Assembly (NCBI RefSeq): GCF_027622855.1
Contig: NZ_JAPZVR010000010.1
Coordinates: 4,005-65,249 of the forward strand
Reading direction: 5' to 3'
Origin: Glycomyces algeriensis
GTDB taxonomy: Bacteria; Actinomycetota; Actinomycetes; Mycobacteriales; Micromonosporaceae
DNA: 61,245 bases
Made by a program: the position numbers and the translations under genes. The notes below the pieces were generated by a model that made no database searches, was not told the origin of the DNA, and was given only the letters and a program-made list of their open reading frames with translations. Positions 8,119-17,859 of this stretch are shown here, piece by piece. How positions within the stretch are numbered: the first letter of the stretch is position 1; each line of letters starts with the position of its first letter.

Positions 8119-10734
8119 TTAAGCGGCGCCGCCCTGGCCCACCTGGCCGCCGCGCGGCCCGGCTCCCGGGCTCTTCGGCGGCATCGTGCCGGTACCGGCT
8201 CCCGGGCTCTTGGGAGCCCGCTCGCCGGCCAGCTCGGCCGGAGGCGTGTCCGGGACGCTCGCGGGCTTGTCGGCGCCCCTGAACGTCAGGTTCGTCTTCT
8301 CGACGTCCTTCGGGTCGCCGTCGACGTCCACGATCACGATCTGACCGGGGGTGAACTCGTTGAAGAGGATCTTCTCCGAGAGCGTGTCCTCGATCTCGCG
8401 CTGGATCGTGCGGCGCAGCGGCCGCGCGCCCATGACCGGGTCGTAGCCCTTGTGCCCCAGGTACAGCTTCGCCGCGTCCGTGAGCTCCAGAGCCATGTCG
8501 CGGTTCGCGAGCTGGTTCTCGATGCGCTTGACCATGAGGTCGACGATCGCGACGATCGCGTCCTGCGAGTGCTTCGGGAACACGATCGTGTCGTCGATGC
8601 GGTTCAGGAACTCGGGGCGGAAGTGGTTCTTCAGCTCCTCCGAGACCTTCTCCTTCATCCGGTCGTAGTCGCCGCCCTCGGACGCGTCCGACTGGAAGCC
8701 CAGCGAGACGGCCTTGCCGACGTCCTTCGTGCCGAGGTTGGTGGTCAGGATGATCACCGTGTTCTTGAAGTCCACGATGCGGCCCTGACCGTCCGTCAGA
8801 CGACCGTCCTCAAGGATCTGCAGGAGCGTGTTGAACACGTCCGGGTGGGCCTTCTCGATCTCGTCGAACAGGACCACGGAGAACGGCTTGCGGCGCACCT
8901 TCTCGGTGAGCTGCCCGCCCTCGTCGTACCCGACGTACCCGGGAGGCGCACCGACGAGGCGCGACACCGTGTACCGGTCGTGGAACTCGGACATGTCCAG
9001 CTGGATCAGCGAGTCCTCGGAGCCGAACAGGAACTCCGCGAGCGCCTTCGCCAGCTCGGTCTTACCCACACCGGACGGGCCGGCGAAGATGAACGAGCCG
9101 GACGGGCGCTTGGGGTCCTTGAGCCCGGCGCGAGTACGGCGGATCGCCTTCGAGACCGCCTTGACGGCGTCCTCCTGGCCGATGATCCGCTTGTGGATCT
9201 CCTCCTCCATCTTCAGCAGACGGGAGGTCTCCTCCTCGGTGAGCTTGTAGACCGGGATGCCGGTCCAGTTCGCGAGGACCTCGGAGATCATCTCCTCGTC
9301 GACCTCGGTGACCTGGTCCAGGTCGCCCGCCTTCCACTCCTGCTCGCGCTTGGCGCGCTTCTCGTGGAGGCGCTTCTCGGTGTCGCGCAGGCGCGCGGCG
9401 GCCTCGAAGTCCTGGGCGTCGATCGCCGACTCCTTCTGGCGGCGCGTCTCCGCGATCTCCTCGTCGATCTCGCGGAGGTCCGGCGGTGCGGTCATGCGGC
9501 GGATGCGCATTCTCGCGCCGGCCTCGTCGATGAGGTCGATGGCCTTGTCGGGCAGGAACCGGTCCGAGATGTACCGGTCCGCGAGCGTCGCGGCCTGCAC
9601 CAGGGCGCCGTCCGTGATGGACACGCGGTGGTGGGCCTCGTAGCGGTCCCGCAGGCCCTTGAGGATCTCGATGGTGTGCGCCAGCGACGGCTCGGCCACC
9701 TGGATCGGCTGGAAGCGGCGCTCCAGGGCGGCGTCCTTCTCGAGGTACTTGCGGTACTCGTCGAGCGTGGTCGCACCGATGGTCTGCAGCTCGCCGCGGG
9801 CCAGCATGGGCTTGAGGATCGAGGCCGCGTCGATCGCGCCCTCGGCGGCCCCCGCACCGACGAGCGTGTGGATCTCGTCGATGAACAGGATGATGTCGCC
9901 GCGGGTCTTGATCTCCTTGAGGACCTTCTTCAGGCGCTCCTCGAAGTCGCCGCGGTACCGCGACCCGGCCACCAGGGCGCCCAGGTCGAGCGTGTACAGC
10001 TGCTTGTCCTTGAGGGTCTCGGGGACCTCGCCCTTGGTGATCGCCTGCGCGAGCCCCTCGACGGCGGCGGTCTTGCCGACGCCGGGCTCGCCGATGAGCA
10101 CCGGGTTGTTCTTGGTGCGGCGGGACAGGACCTGCATGACGCGCTCGATCTCGCGCTGGCGCCCGATCACGGGGTCGAGCTTGCCGTCGCGCGCGGCCTG
10201 CGTGAGGTTGCGGCCGAACTGGTCGAGCACGAGCGAACCGGACTGCTGCGCCTCCTGGGAGGTGCCGCCGGCGGTCGCGCCCGCGGGCTCCTTGCCCTGG
10301 TAGCCGGAGAGCAGCTGCAGCACCTGCTGGCGGACGCGGTTGAGGTCCGCGCCGAGCTTGATGAGGACCTGGGCGGCGACGCCCTCGCCCTCGCGGATCA
10401 GGCCGAGCAGGATGTGCTCGGTCCCGATGTAGTTGTGGCCGAGCTGCAGCGCCTCGCGCAGGCTCAGCTCGAGCACCTTCTTCGCCCGCGGGGTGAAGGG
10501 GATGTGCCCGGACGGGGCCTGCTGGCCCTGGCCGATGATCTCCTCGACCTGCTGGCGGACGCCTTCCAAGGAAATGCCCAGGCTCTCCAGGGCCTTCGCC
10601 GCCACGCCCTCGCCCTCGTGGATGAGGCCGAGCAGGATGTGTTCCGTGCCGATGTAGTTGTGGTTGAGCATCCTGGCTTCTTCTTGAGCCAAGACGACCA
10701 CGCGTCGGGCACGGTCCGTAAACCGTTCAAACAT
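8119..10734 (-). CDS. clpC: ATP-dependent Clp protease ATP-binding subunit ClpC
   Basis: Hsp100 unfoldase that feeds ClpP, 871 aa (family about 820-870). Two Clp_N repeats (about 1-145, each with [13 protein letters not shown]), D1 with Walker A GEPGVGKT (about 210) and Walker [10 protein letters not shown], a middle coiled-coil domain (UVR-like, about 420-470), D2 with GPSGVGKT and [13 protein letters not shown], and a Gly/Pro-rich C-terminal tail (SPGAGTG repeats). The start has ribosome site GAGGAGCAG. Single gene with its own promoter region that carries two ClgR-type boxes; in actinobacteria ClgR activates clp genes. Confidence 0.97.
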   Translation of the reverse strand: MFERFTDRARRVVVLAQEEARMLNHNYIGTEHILLGLIHEGEGVAAKALESLGISLEGVRQQVEEIIGQGQQAPSGHIPFTPRAKKVLELSLREALQLGHNYIGTEHILLGLIREGEGVAAQVLIKLGADLNRVRQQVLQLLSGYQGKEPAGATAGGTSQEAQQSGSLVLDQFGRNLTQAARDGKLDPVIGRQREIERVMQVLSRRTKNNPVLIGEPGVGKTAAVEGLAQAITKGEVPETLKDKQLYTLDLGALVAGSRYRGDFEERLKKVLKEIKTRGDIILFIDEIHTLVGAGAAEGAIDAASILKPMLARGELQTIGATTLDEYRKYLEKDAALERRFQPIQVAEPSLAHTIEILKGLRDRYEAHHRVSITDGALVQAATLADRYISDRFLPDKAIDLIDEAGARMRIRRMTAPPDLREIDEEIAETRRQKESAIDAQDFEAAARLRDTEKRLHEKRAKREQEWKAGDLDQVTEVDEEMISEVLANWTGIPVYKLTEEETSRLLKMEEEIHKRIIGQEDAVKAVSKAIRRTRAGLKDPKRPSGSFIFAGPSGVGKTELAKALAEFLFGSEDSLIQLDMSEFHDRYTVSRLVGAPPGYVGYDEGGQLTEKVRRKPFSVVLFDEIEKAHPDVFNTLLQILEDGRLTDGQGRIVDFKNTVIILTTNLGTKDVGKAVSLGFQSDASEGGDYDRMKEKVSEELKNHFRPEFLNRIDDTIVFPKHSQDAIVAIVDLMVKRIENQLANRDMALELTDAAKLYLGHKGYDPVMGARPLRRTIQREIEDTLSEKILFNEFTPGQIVIVDVDGDPKDVEKTNLTFRGADKPASVPDTPPAELAGERAPKSPGAGTGTMPPKSPGAGPRGGQVGQGGAA

Positions 10735-10889
10735 GCGCTTCTGCTCCTCGCGTCCGCCGCTACTTGTCGTCGTTACTGGTCGTGGCTTGCAAAACCCTGT
10801 GGGTACACCTTATCTCCCGGGTCCGCGGACGACGGGTGCCACGTGGGTGACAACAAGCGTGCCTCTAAGACCATTCCCGGTGATAACAG

Positions 10890-10903
10890 GTTCGCTGTGA
10901 GCG
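10890..10903. promoter_or_regulatory. ClgR-type box 1 upstream of clpC
   Basis: GTTCGC-N5-GCG, matching the published ClgR operator core. It is 156 bases upstream of the clpC start codon. Confidence 0.55.
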
Positions 10904-11057
10904 CAATACCCGTGCACCGCCGCAGCAATCCAATGGTGCCCGACGGGTGTGACACGCGGGCCGAATCCGCCGTCCCAAGGAACGGAACCGCGCGGCCGTT
11001 CCGCGCCTATGTCCGCTGCGTGTCCGCTATGCCGATCGCGGCTCGGCTCCCCATTTT

Positions 11058-11074
11058 GTTCGCTGCCCGCGAAC
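11058..11074. promoter_or_regulatory. ClgR-type box 2, perfect inverted repeat
   Basis: GTTCGC-N5-GCGAAC, a perfect 6-bp inverted repeat with the 5-nt ClgR spacing, 168 bp upstream of box 1 (start to start) and just past the lsr2 terminator. Confidence 0.6.
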
Positions 11075-11100
11075 GCGCCGCAGTTCACCGCACGCGAAAT

Positions 11101-11125
11101 GCCCGCTCCCCTGGGGAGAGCGGGC
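11101..11125 (-). terminator. lsr2 terminator
   Basis: Stem GCCCGCTC / GAGCGGGC with inner CCCC/GGGG pairing, 28 bases past the lsr2 stop; on the minus strand it is followed by ATTT. Confidence 0.7.
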
Positions 11126-11152
11126 ATGGAAGTCGGTTCGACGGGTGCCTGA

Positions 11153-11509
11153 CTAGTTGTGCGCGGCGTTGTATTCCTCGACGATGGCCTGCGGGATGCG
11201 CCCGCGGGGCGAGACGCGCTTGCCGCTGCGCTCGGCCCACTCGCGGATGGCCTTGTTCTGCTCGCGGTCCACAGTCTGGCGGCGGGGGGCGACGGCGCCG
11301 CGGACCGGGCCGCGGGGGGCGCCCAGGCTGTAACGGCCGAGTCGGGTGCCGGCCTCCTGGAACTTCTCCAACGCGTCGCGCAGTTCCTTGGCATGCCCGG
11401 CCGAGAGGTCGATCTCGTAGGCCTGTCCGTCGATAGCGAATTTGACGGTCTCCTCAGCCTTGCTGCCGTCGATATCGTCGATCAGGATGACCTGTGTCTT
11501 CTTCGCCAT
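11153..11509 (-). CDS. lsr2: Lsr2 nucleoid-associated protein
   Basis: H-NS-like DNA-bridging xenogeneic silencer, 118 aa. N-terminal oligomerisation domain (MAKKTQVILIDDIDG, about 1-60), a linker, and the C-terminal domain with the AT-hook-like RGR motif (SPRGRIPQAIVEEY). Ribosome site AGAGGAA precedes the ATG. It is followed by its own terminator and preceded by an AT-richer promoter region, so it is probably monocistronic. In actinobacteria lsr2 commonly neighbours lysS and clpC, as here. Confidence 0.97.
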   Translation of the reverse strand: MAKKTQVILIDDIDGSKAEETVKFAIDGQAYEIDLSAGHAKELRDALEKFQEAGTRLGRYSLGAPRGPVRGAVAPRRQTVDREQNKAIREWAERSGKRVSPRGRIPQAIVEEYNAAHN

Positions 11510-11688
11510 GGCAAATTCCTCTCGAACTGTAGCGACTACCGCTGCCGGGACAACCGTCTTGCTAGTGCCAGAGCATATACGAGTCCATTAGCGAAGGGAA
11601 AGAGGGTGGGCGCATCTATTTGTGAATACATCGCTACCGTCCAGGCCACGTGGCGACTTGAATGCGTCCAAGTGTCCCGGCTCCGGGC

Positions 11689-11718
11689 GAAAAGGGACCG
11701 CGCCCGAGGCCGTCCCTT
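11689..11718 (-). terminator. lysS terminator
   Basis: Stem AAGGGAC / GTCCCTT with a 13-nt loop and TTTTC following on the minus strand, 36 bases past the lysS stop. The remaining bases 11510-11688 hold the lsr2 promoter; TATATG near 11570 (minus) is a possible -10. Confidence 0.6.
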
Positions 11719-11753
11719 GAATAACGGCTTCGGACGCGGTTCCTTTGGCTTTG

Positions 11754-13265
11754 CTATTCGGGTTTCACCAGCGGGAAGAGGATGGTCTCTCGGATACCGA
11801 GTCCGGTGAGCGCCATAAGCAACCGGTCGATTCCCATGCCCATCCCGCACAGCGGCGGGAGGCCGTACTCCATCGCGCGGAGGAAGTCCTCGTCGACGCC
11901 CATGGCCTCGTCGTCGCCCTTCGCGGCCAGTCTGGCCTGGGCCTCCAGGCGCTCGCGCTGGATGACCGGGTCGATCAGCTCCGAATAGCCGGTGGCGAGT
12001 TCGAAGCCCCGCACGTACAGGTCCCATTTCTCCGTGAGTCCGGGAGTGGTGCGGTGACCGCGCGTGAGCGGGGAGGTCTCCTCGGGGTAGTCGAAGACGA
12101 AGGTCGGTGCGACGATGTGGTCGGAGACCAGCAGCTCGAACAATTCCTCCGCGAGTTTCCCGGGGCCCCACTTGGGGTCGACCGCGAGTTCGACTTTCTC
12201 CGCGTAAGCGCGCAGCGTCTCCAGCGGGGTGTCCACGGTCACGGTTTCTCCGAGTGCTTCGGAAAGGGACCCGAAGAGGGTGATCTCGGCCCACTCGCCG
12301 CCGAGATCGAACTCGGAGCCGTCCGCGAGTGCCACGGTCTCAGTCCCGAACACCGAGCGCGCCGCACCTTGAATGAGCGACTTGGTGAGGCCGGCGATGG
12401 TGCGGTAGTCGCCGTAGGCCTGATAGGCCTCCAGCATCGCGAACTCCGGCGAATGCGACGAGTCGGCGCCCTCGTTGCGGAAGTTCCGGTTGATCTCGAA
12501 TACGCGGTCGATACCGCCGACGACGCACCTTTTCAGATAGAGCTCGGGCGCGATGCGCATGTACAGGTCCATGTCGTACGCGTTCATGTGCGTCACGAAC
12601 GGCCGCGCGGTCGCCCCGCCCGGCTGCACCTGCATCATCGGGGTCTCGACCTCGACGAAGTCGCGGTCGTCGAGCTGCGCGCGCAGCGAGCGGACGACCT
12701 TCGCCCGGTTGCGGGCGTTCGCGCGGGCCTCGGGGCGGACGATGAGGTCGACGTACCGCTGGCGGACGCGGGTCTCCTCGGCGAGCGGCTTGTGGGCCAC
12801 GGGCAGCGGGCGCAGGGCCTTGCCTGTGATCTCGAAGGAGTCGGCCATGACCGACAGCTCGCCGCGCTTGGAGGTGACGACCTCGCCGGTGACGCCGATG
12901 TGGTCGCCGATGTCGGCCAGGCGCTTCCAGTCGGCGAGGCGCTCCTCGCCGATCTTGCCCTGGGAGAGCATCACCTGGAACTCGGTGCCGTCGCCGTCGC
13001 GCAGGCGCGCGAAGCAGAGCTTCCCGGCCGTGCGGACGAAGATCACCCGTCCGGTGGTGCCCACGGTGACGCCCGAGGACTCGCCGTCGACGAGGCCCGC
13101 GAACTGCTCGCGCAGCTCGGCCAGCGTGTGGGTGCGCGGGTAGCCGAGCGCGTAGGGCTCCTTGCCTTCCGCGAGGAGGGCGGCGCGCTTGTCACGCCGG
13201 ATCTGCATCTGCTCGGGAAGGTCGTCGCCGCTGTCGCTGTCGCTGTGCTGCTCGTGCTCGGTCAC
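11754..13265 (-). CDS. lysS: Lysyl-tRNA synthetase (class II)
   Basis: Charges tRNA-Lys in the cytoplasm, 503 aa. N-terminal OB-fold anticodon-binding domain (about 60-165), class II catalytic core with motif 1, motif 2 (FRNEGAD, HSPEF) and motif 3 (GMGIDRLLM) near the C-terminus. The GTG start has no Shine-Dalgarno, but TACCCT ends 7 bases upstream of it, the spacing of a -10 box whose transcript begins at the GTG, so the mRNA is probably leaderless. A 23-bp inverted repeat sits directly upstream of that box. Confidence 0.97.
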   Translation of the reverse strand: MTEHEQHSDSDSGDDLPEQMQIRRDKRAALLAEGKEPYALGYPRTHTLAELREQFAGLVDGESSGVTVGTTGRVIFVRTAGKLCFARLRDGDGTEFQVMLSQGKIGEERLADWKRLADIGDHIGVTGEVVTSKRGELSVMADSFEITGKALRPLPVAHKPLAEETRVRQRYVDLIVRPEARANARNRAKVVRSLRAQLDDRDFVEVETPMMQVQPGGATARPFVTHMNAYDMDLYMRIAPELYLKRCVVGGIDRVFEINRNFRNEGADSSHSPEFAMLEAYQAYGDYRTIAGLTKSLIQGAARSVFGTETVALADGSEFDLGGEWAEITLFGSLSEALGETVTVDTPLETLRAYAEKVELAVDPKWGPGKLAEELFELLVSDHIVAPTFVFDYPEETSPLTRGHRTTPGLTEKWDLYVRGFELATGYSELIDPVIQRERLEAQARLAAKGDDEAMGVDEDFLRAMEYGLPPLCGMGMGIDRLLMALTGLGIRETILFPLVKPE

Positions 13266-13272
13266 GTCTTAC

Positions 13273-13302
13273 AGGGTAAATGCCGTCGCTGCGGGACGGC
13301 AT
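13273..13302 (-). promoter_or_regulatory. Leaderless lysS promoter with operator-like inverted repeat
   Basis: On the minus strand TACCCT (13278-13273) is a -10 box 7 bases from the GTG. Immediately upstream, ATGCCGTC-N7-GACGGCAT (13280-13302) is a perfect 8-bp inverted repeat covering the -35/spacer, where a repressor could block polymerase. No T-box is visible. Confidence 0.55.
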
Positions 13303-13522
13303 GCGAGTTTCCCCGCATCGCGCCGTGTCACACCGCCGGGCTCCGGAGGTCTGCGGCCCCGGAACGGACGGCTGCGGACGGCTGCGGACGTAGGGCATGC
13401 CCCTTCCCACCCGCATCCACCTCCGACCAACCGAAGAAATGGGACGACCATCCCACACGGGTCCGACATGCCATCGAACGCGAATCTTGTTCGCGTGGGC
13501 GGGCGGTTGGCCGGCACGTGGA

Positions 13523-13553
13523 GAGCGGCCGCTCCCATCGGGAACGGCCGCTC
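13523..13553 (-). terminator. Terminator after the AmmeMemoRadiSam B gene
   Basis: Long hairpin GAGCGGCCG / CGGCCGCTC with further inner pairing and a 3-nt loop, 13 bases past the stop codon. Bases 13303-13520 show no gene. Confidence 0.7.
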
Positions 13554-13565
13554 CGGAGTGTTCGC

Positions 13566-14372
13566 CTAGTCGGCCAGGATCGGCCGTTCGATCGCGAAGG
13601 CCGGGTAACCGACGACGCGGTCGGGCCGGCCCACTGTGTCCGCCGAGGTGGCCAGGGCGAGCTGGCGCGGGCGGCGGCCGGTGGCGTCGGCCCAGGCGAG
13701 CGTGGCGCGCAGGGCGAACACGCCGCAGGCGTGGTGCGGGGCGATCTCGCGCGGCCGCAGGCTCCGGATCGCTTCGGCGGTCGACGCATCGATGCGCTCG
13801 GCGGTGGCCTGGTCGTGGAAGTGCGAGAGGTCGGTGGAGCAGATGATGACCGAGTCCTCGCCGGCCTCCTCGCGGAGCGCGCTGATGAGCCTCGCGGCGT
13901 CCGGGGTCTGCCCCATGCCGAACGCGACGGGCGTGATCTCGATGTCGGTGCCGAGCGCGACCTGCAGGAACGGCAGCTGGACCTCGAGCGAGTGCTCGGC
14001 CTCGTGCGGGAGGCGCGAGGAGCCGACGACGCCCGTGGCCGCGACCTGGACCTCCCCGAGCGGGGTCGCCCACCGCGCGTAGGGCGCGGCGGCGTGCCCG
14101 CGGAGCGGGTAGTGGTGGGACGGTCCGACGAGGACCACGCGCTTGACGCGGCCGCGGTGGGCGGCGAGCCGGGCGTAGACCTCGGCGGCGACCGGCCCGG
14201 AATAGCGGTGGCCGGCGTGCGGGACGATGTAGGCGTCGGCGAGCGGCTCGCTCACCGGTCCGGCGGCGTCGATGAGCCGCTCGATGTCGGCGCGGAGCAG
14301 CCCGGGGTCGGCCGGGTAGAAGCGTCCGGCGACGGCAGCGGGCCGTACGGTGTCTGATGTGATCGAAGGCAT
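13566..14372 (-). CDS. amrB: AmmeMemoRadiSam system protein B (MEMO1 family)
   Basis: 268-aa MEMO-like protein with the fold of class III extradiol dioxygenases. PHAGHRYSG (His52, His55), ICSTDLSHFHD and the APHHACGVFA segment are the family's conserved active-site-like residues. In the AmmeMemoRadiSam group it is encoded with a radical SAM protein, as here (47-base gap). The start at MPSITSDTVRP was chosen because it has ribosome site GGAAGA and the fold begins at RPAAVAGRFYP; the 62 residues upstream read as non-coding. Biochemical role not established. Confidence 0.88.
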   Translation of the reverse strand: MPSITSDTVRPAAVAGRFYPADPGLLRADIERLIDAAGPVSEPLADAYIVPHAGHRYSGPVAAEVYARLAAHRGRVKRVVLVGPSHHYPLRGHAAAPYARWATPLGEVQVAATGVVGSSRLPHEAEHSLEVQLPFLQVALGTDIEITPVAFGMGQTPDAARLISALREEAGEDSVIICSTDLSHFHDQATAERIDASTAEAIRSLRPREIAPHHACGVFALRATLAWADATGRRPRQLALATSADTVGRPDRVVGYPAFAIERPILAD

Positions 14373-14419
14373 CGCAGGTCTTCCGGTGGTGGTTCCTATG
14401 GTCGGTGTGAAGGCTCTGG

Positions 14420-15580
14420 TCAGTGAGCCGGAATGTGGTCGTGCGCCGGTGCTCGCCTGGTTGACGGCGGGGCGATGCGGATCGGTTGCCGTTTGGGACC
14501 CCAGTCTCCCGCCGGTCCGTCGAAAACTCCGGGAACGGCCGCGCCGCAACGGCCGCACTGTCCGCTATCCGACACCGCATACCGGTCAATCCGGTACCAA
14601 TTACGCACTATGAGGGCTTCGCCACAACCGGTGCAGGTCGTGGTCTGGCCTTCCGGGTCGTGCACATTGCCGGTGTAGACGTAGTGCAGGCCGGCGTCGC
14701 GGGCGATCCGCCTGGCCCGGCGGAGTGTCGCGACCGGGGTCGGCGGCACGTCGCGCATCTTGAAGTCCGGATGGAACGCGGTGAAGTGGAGCGGCACGTC
14801 GGGTCCGAGGTGGTCGTGGATCCACTCGCATTCCGCGGCGATCTCCGCATCGGAGTCGTTGTGCCCGGGAATGAGCAGTGTGGTGATCTCGGTCCACACG
14901 CCGGTCTCGTGCACCAGGTATTCGAGTGTGTCGAGGACGGTCCTCAGTGAAGCGAAAGCGATCTTGCGGTAGAACTCCTCGGTGAACGCCTTGAGGTCGA
15001 TGTTCGCGGCGTCCATGTGCGCGTAGAGCTCTCGTCGCGCTTCGGGTCTGATGTACCCCGCCGAGACCGCCACGGCCTTGAGCCCGGCCTCGCGGGCCGC
15101 GTCCGCGCAATCCGCAGCGTATTCGAGGAACACCGTAGGGTCATTGTAGGTGAACGCGATCGACCTGCAGCCCAGGCGCTTCGCGGTGGTGGCGAGGGTC
15201 TCGGGCTCGGCCTCCGAAGTGAGCGTGTGGGTCTCGCGGGACTTCGAGATGTCCCAGTTCTGGCAGAACCGGCAGGCCAGGTTGCATCCGGCGGTGCCGA
15301 ACGAGAGCACGGGCGTGCCGGGCAGGAAGTGGTTGAGCGGCTTCTTCTCGACGGGATCGATGCAGAAGCCGGAGGAGCGCCCGTACGAGGTCAGCACGAT
15401 CTGGTCGCCCTGCCGCGCCCGCACGAAGCACAGGCCGCGCTGCCCTTCGCGCAAGCGGCAGGCGCGCGGGCAGACGGTGCATTCGATGCGCCCGTCGTCG
15501 AGCGCGCGGTGGAACCCGGTGCCGACGGTGAAATCGTCCGCACCTTCGGTCCGTGGCCTACGGGGAGTGAGGGTGGCCAT
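14420..15580 (-). CDS. amrS: AmmeMemoRadiSam system radical SAM enzyme
   Basis: 386-aa radical SAM protein. The [4Fe-4S] motif is CNLACRFC (Cys99, 103, 106); an N-terminal Cys cluster CTVCPRACRLREGQRGLC (34, 37, 41, 51) as in PflA-related AmrS proteins, and a C-terminal zinc-ribbon-like pair CTGCG ... CGRCG. These proteins are related to pyruvate-formate-lyase activase, but the substrate in this system is unknown. The start at MATLTPRR is chosen by fold; an ATG 45 bases upstream (15625) is an alternative and neither has a strong ribosome site. The AMMECR1 (A) gene of the trio is not in the window. Confidence 0.9.
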   Translation of the reverse strand: MATLTPRRPRTEGADDFTVGTGFHRALDDGRIECTVCPRACRLREGQRGLCFVRARQGDQIVLTSYGRSSGFCIDPVEKKPLNHFLPGTPVLSFGTAGCNLACRFCQNWDISKSRETHTLTSEAEPETLATTAKRLGCRSIAFTYNDPTVFLEYAADCADAAREAGLKAVAVSAGYIRPEARRELYAHMDAANIDLKAFTEEFYRKIAFASLRTVLDTLEYLVHETGVWTEITTLLIPGHNDSDAEIAAECEWIHDHLGPDVPLHFTAFHPDFKMRDVPPTPVATLRRARRIARDAGLHYVYTGNVHDPEGQTTTCTGCGEALIVRNWYRIDRYAVSDSGQCGRCGAAVPGVFDGPAGDWGPKRQPIRIAPPSTRRAPAHDHIPAH

Positions 15581-15649
15581 ACTCACTACCGTAGCGCCTG
15601 CGCCGTTGCCGTTGCGTTTCGGCATGGGCGCGAGCAGTTCGCACGCGAA

Positions 15650-15686
15650 AGGGGCCGCCCCGAGCGTCGTGCTCGAAACGGCCCCT
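15650..15686 (-). terminator. msiK terminator
   Basis: Eight-bp outer stem AGGGGCCG / CGGCCCCT with additional inner pairs, followed by TTTC on the minus strand; 59 bases past the msiK stop. Confidence 0.7.
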
Positions 15687-15744
15687 ACCGGTCTTGACAG
15701 TGCTGGTACGACCGCTGAGGCCGCAGCGTGCGGCCCGGGCGGTA

Positions 15745-16839
<1,095 letters not shown>

Positions 16840-16981
16840 GATTATGGTCCCTTTCACTGGCAGGTACGTGCCAGACGATCCGTGGTAAAAGGCGGCTTTT
16901 CATCACAGACGGGACCTCGCCGAAGCGGCGCGACCCTGCGCTGCGATCACGACCGCGTGATGCTCGGCACCGTGCAGTCGT
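16840..16981 (-). ncRNA. Structured 5' leader of msiK (possible msiK RNA motif)
   Basis: Between the putative start site (about 16981) and the msiK ATG the transcript can form, in order, a GC-rich hairpin around GCCG-CTT-CGGC, a small AAAAG-CCGC-CTTTT hairpin and CTGGCA-N6-TGCCAG just before the ribosome site. A conserved msiK RNA motif is known upstream of actinobacterial msiK genes; identity here rests on position and hairpin content only. Confidence 0.45.
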
Positions 16982-16987
16982 GAGGTG

Positions 16988-17017
16988 AGCCTAGCCGCAG
17001 GGGAATGCCTTTGCCAA
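16988..17017 (-). promoter_or_regulatory. msiK promoter
   Basis: TTGGCA (17017-17012) and TAGGCT (16993-16988) on the minus strand, 18-bp spacing, good match to the main actinobacterial sigma-factor consensus. Confidence 0.6.
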
Positions 17018-17027
17018 GTCGCAGCCG

Positions 17028-17067
17028 AACGTTTGTCCGGTTTACCGCGAAGGTTTACCGAAACGTT
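17028..17067. repeat. Inverted and direct repeats between msiK promoter and the isomerase gene
   Basis: AACGTTT (17028-17034) and AAACGTT (17061-17067) form an inverted pair flanking two direct copies of GGTTTACCG (17039-17047 and 17052-17060, 13-bp period). The element lies 11-50 bp upstream of the msiK -35 and touches the stop of the isomerase-like gene, so it could be a regulator site for msiK. Confidence 0.5.
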
Positions 17068-17812
17068 ATTCCACCCGCATGGCCTGCAGCAGCCCCTCGT
17101 CGCCGGCCACGTCGCAGATCCCGAACGGCAGCCGGCCCCACAATGCGAGGGCGATGTCCGAGGCCGAGCCCGCCGCGCGGGCCTGCAGTTCCGTGCGCGA
17201 ATCGGGCTGGTCGAGCAGCGCGACCCGGCCCTCGCGCAGGCGCACGAACCAGGTCGCGTCCGCGTCCTGCGCGAACAGCTGCACGAGCCCCGAGGCCTCC
17301 GGGTGGGCGCCGCGGCGGGCGCCGACCGGGAGGAACGCTTCGAACACCTCGCTGATCGCCTCCGCGGCGAGCGCGACGGGGACGGGCGCGGTCGCGCCCA
17401 CGGCCATCTGGACGTCCCAGCGGGCCAGCCCCGTGGCGACGGCGACCCGGCGGTGCCAGAACTCGGCCCGCCACTCCACGGGCGCCCACGTCCACGCGGG
17501 CGAATCGGCCCCGCGCGCCTCGATCGCGTCGAGCACGGCCGCCAGCGCGTGGTCGTAGGCGTCGAGCACGGCGGTGCCCTGCGCGGTGACGGGCGGTGGC
17601 TGCGGGAGGTCCTGGTCGGCGGTGGGGCGGGTGAAGAGGGCGTCGACGGCCCAGCGGTACTCGCGGGCGAGTTCGAGGAGGATGCCCGCGACGGTGGAGT
17701 CGGGGCGGGAGGGCGCGACGCGGTCGAGGGCCTCGGGTCCGCATGCCGAGCGCAGGCCTGCGGCCTCGGTCTTCAACTCGGTGAGGTAGTCGGTGATGCG
17801 CAGCTTAGCCAT
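17066..17812 (-). CDS. Maleylpyruvate isomerase-family mycothiol-dependent protein
   Basis: 248 aa, DinB-like four-helix fold with N-terminal MDMPI-type region (about 10-150, including WTWAPVEWRAEFWHRRVAVATGLARWDVQMA) and a C-terminal SCP2-like segment (about 160-248). The helix HRRVA and the E/H/H-type metal ligands of this family fit here (WHRR, RWDVQ). Proteins of this family use mycothiol or bind it; the exact substrate is unknown and many are not true maleylpyruvate isomerases. Ribosome site AGGAA; divergent from murB across 47 bases. Confidence 0.8.
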   Translation of the reverse strand: MAKLRITDYLTELKTEAAGLRSACGPEALDRVAPSRPDSTVAGILLELAREYRWAVDALFTRPTADQDLPQPPPVTAQGTAVLDAYDHALAAVLDAIEARGADSPAWTWAPVEWRAEFWHRRVAVATGLARWDVQMAVGATAPVPVALAAEAISEVFEAFLPVGARRGAHPEASGLVQLFAQDADATWFVRLREGRVALLDQPDSRTELQARAAGSASDIALALWGRLPFGICDVAGDEGLLQAMRVE

Positions 17813-17846
17813 GGTGACCGCCGTTCCTCGTAGCCTGCGTAAAGCT

Positions 17847-17852
17847 TAGGCT
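17847..17852 (+). promoter_or_regulatory. murB -10 box (leaderless)
   Basis: TAGGCT ends 7 bases before GTG 17860, so transcription likely starts at or within a base of the start codon. Confidence 0.5.
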
Positions 17853-17859
17853 TTCCGGT

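Larger units (their letters stand above)
10735..11100. other. clpC upstream region
   Basis: 366 bases between clpC and the lsr2 terminator without a convincing gene. It holds the clpC promoter (a GATAAGGT segment near 10808-10815 on the minus strand is a possible -10) and the two ClgR-type boxes listed separately. Confidence 0.6.

Noticed and set aside
7813..11436. A 1207-residue protein on the plus strand
   Set aside because: Beyond the first ~66-75 residues it is an exact antisense shadow of clpC, and a strong terminator lies at 8068-8093.
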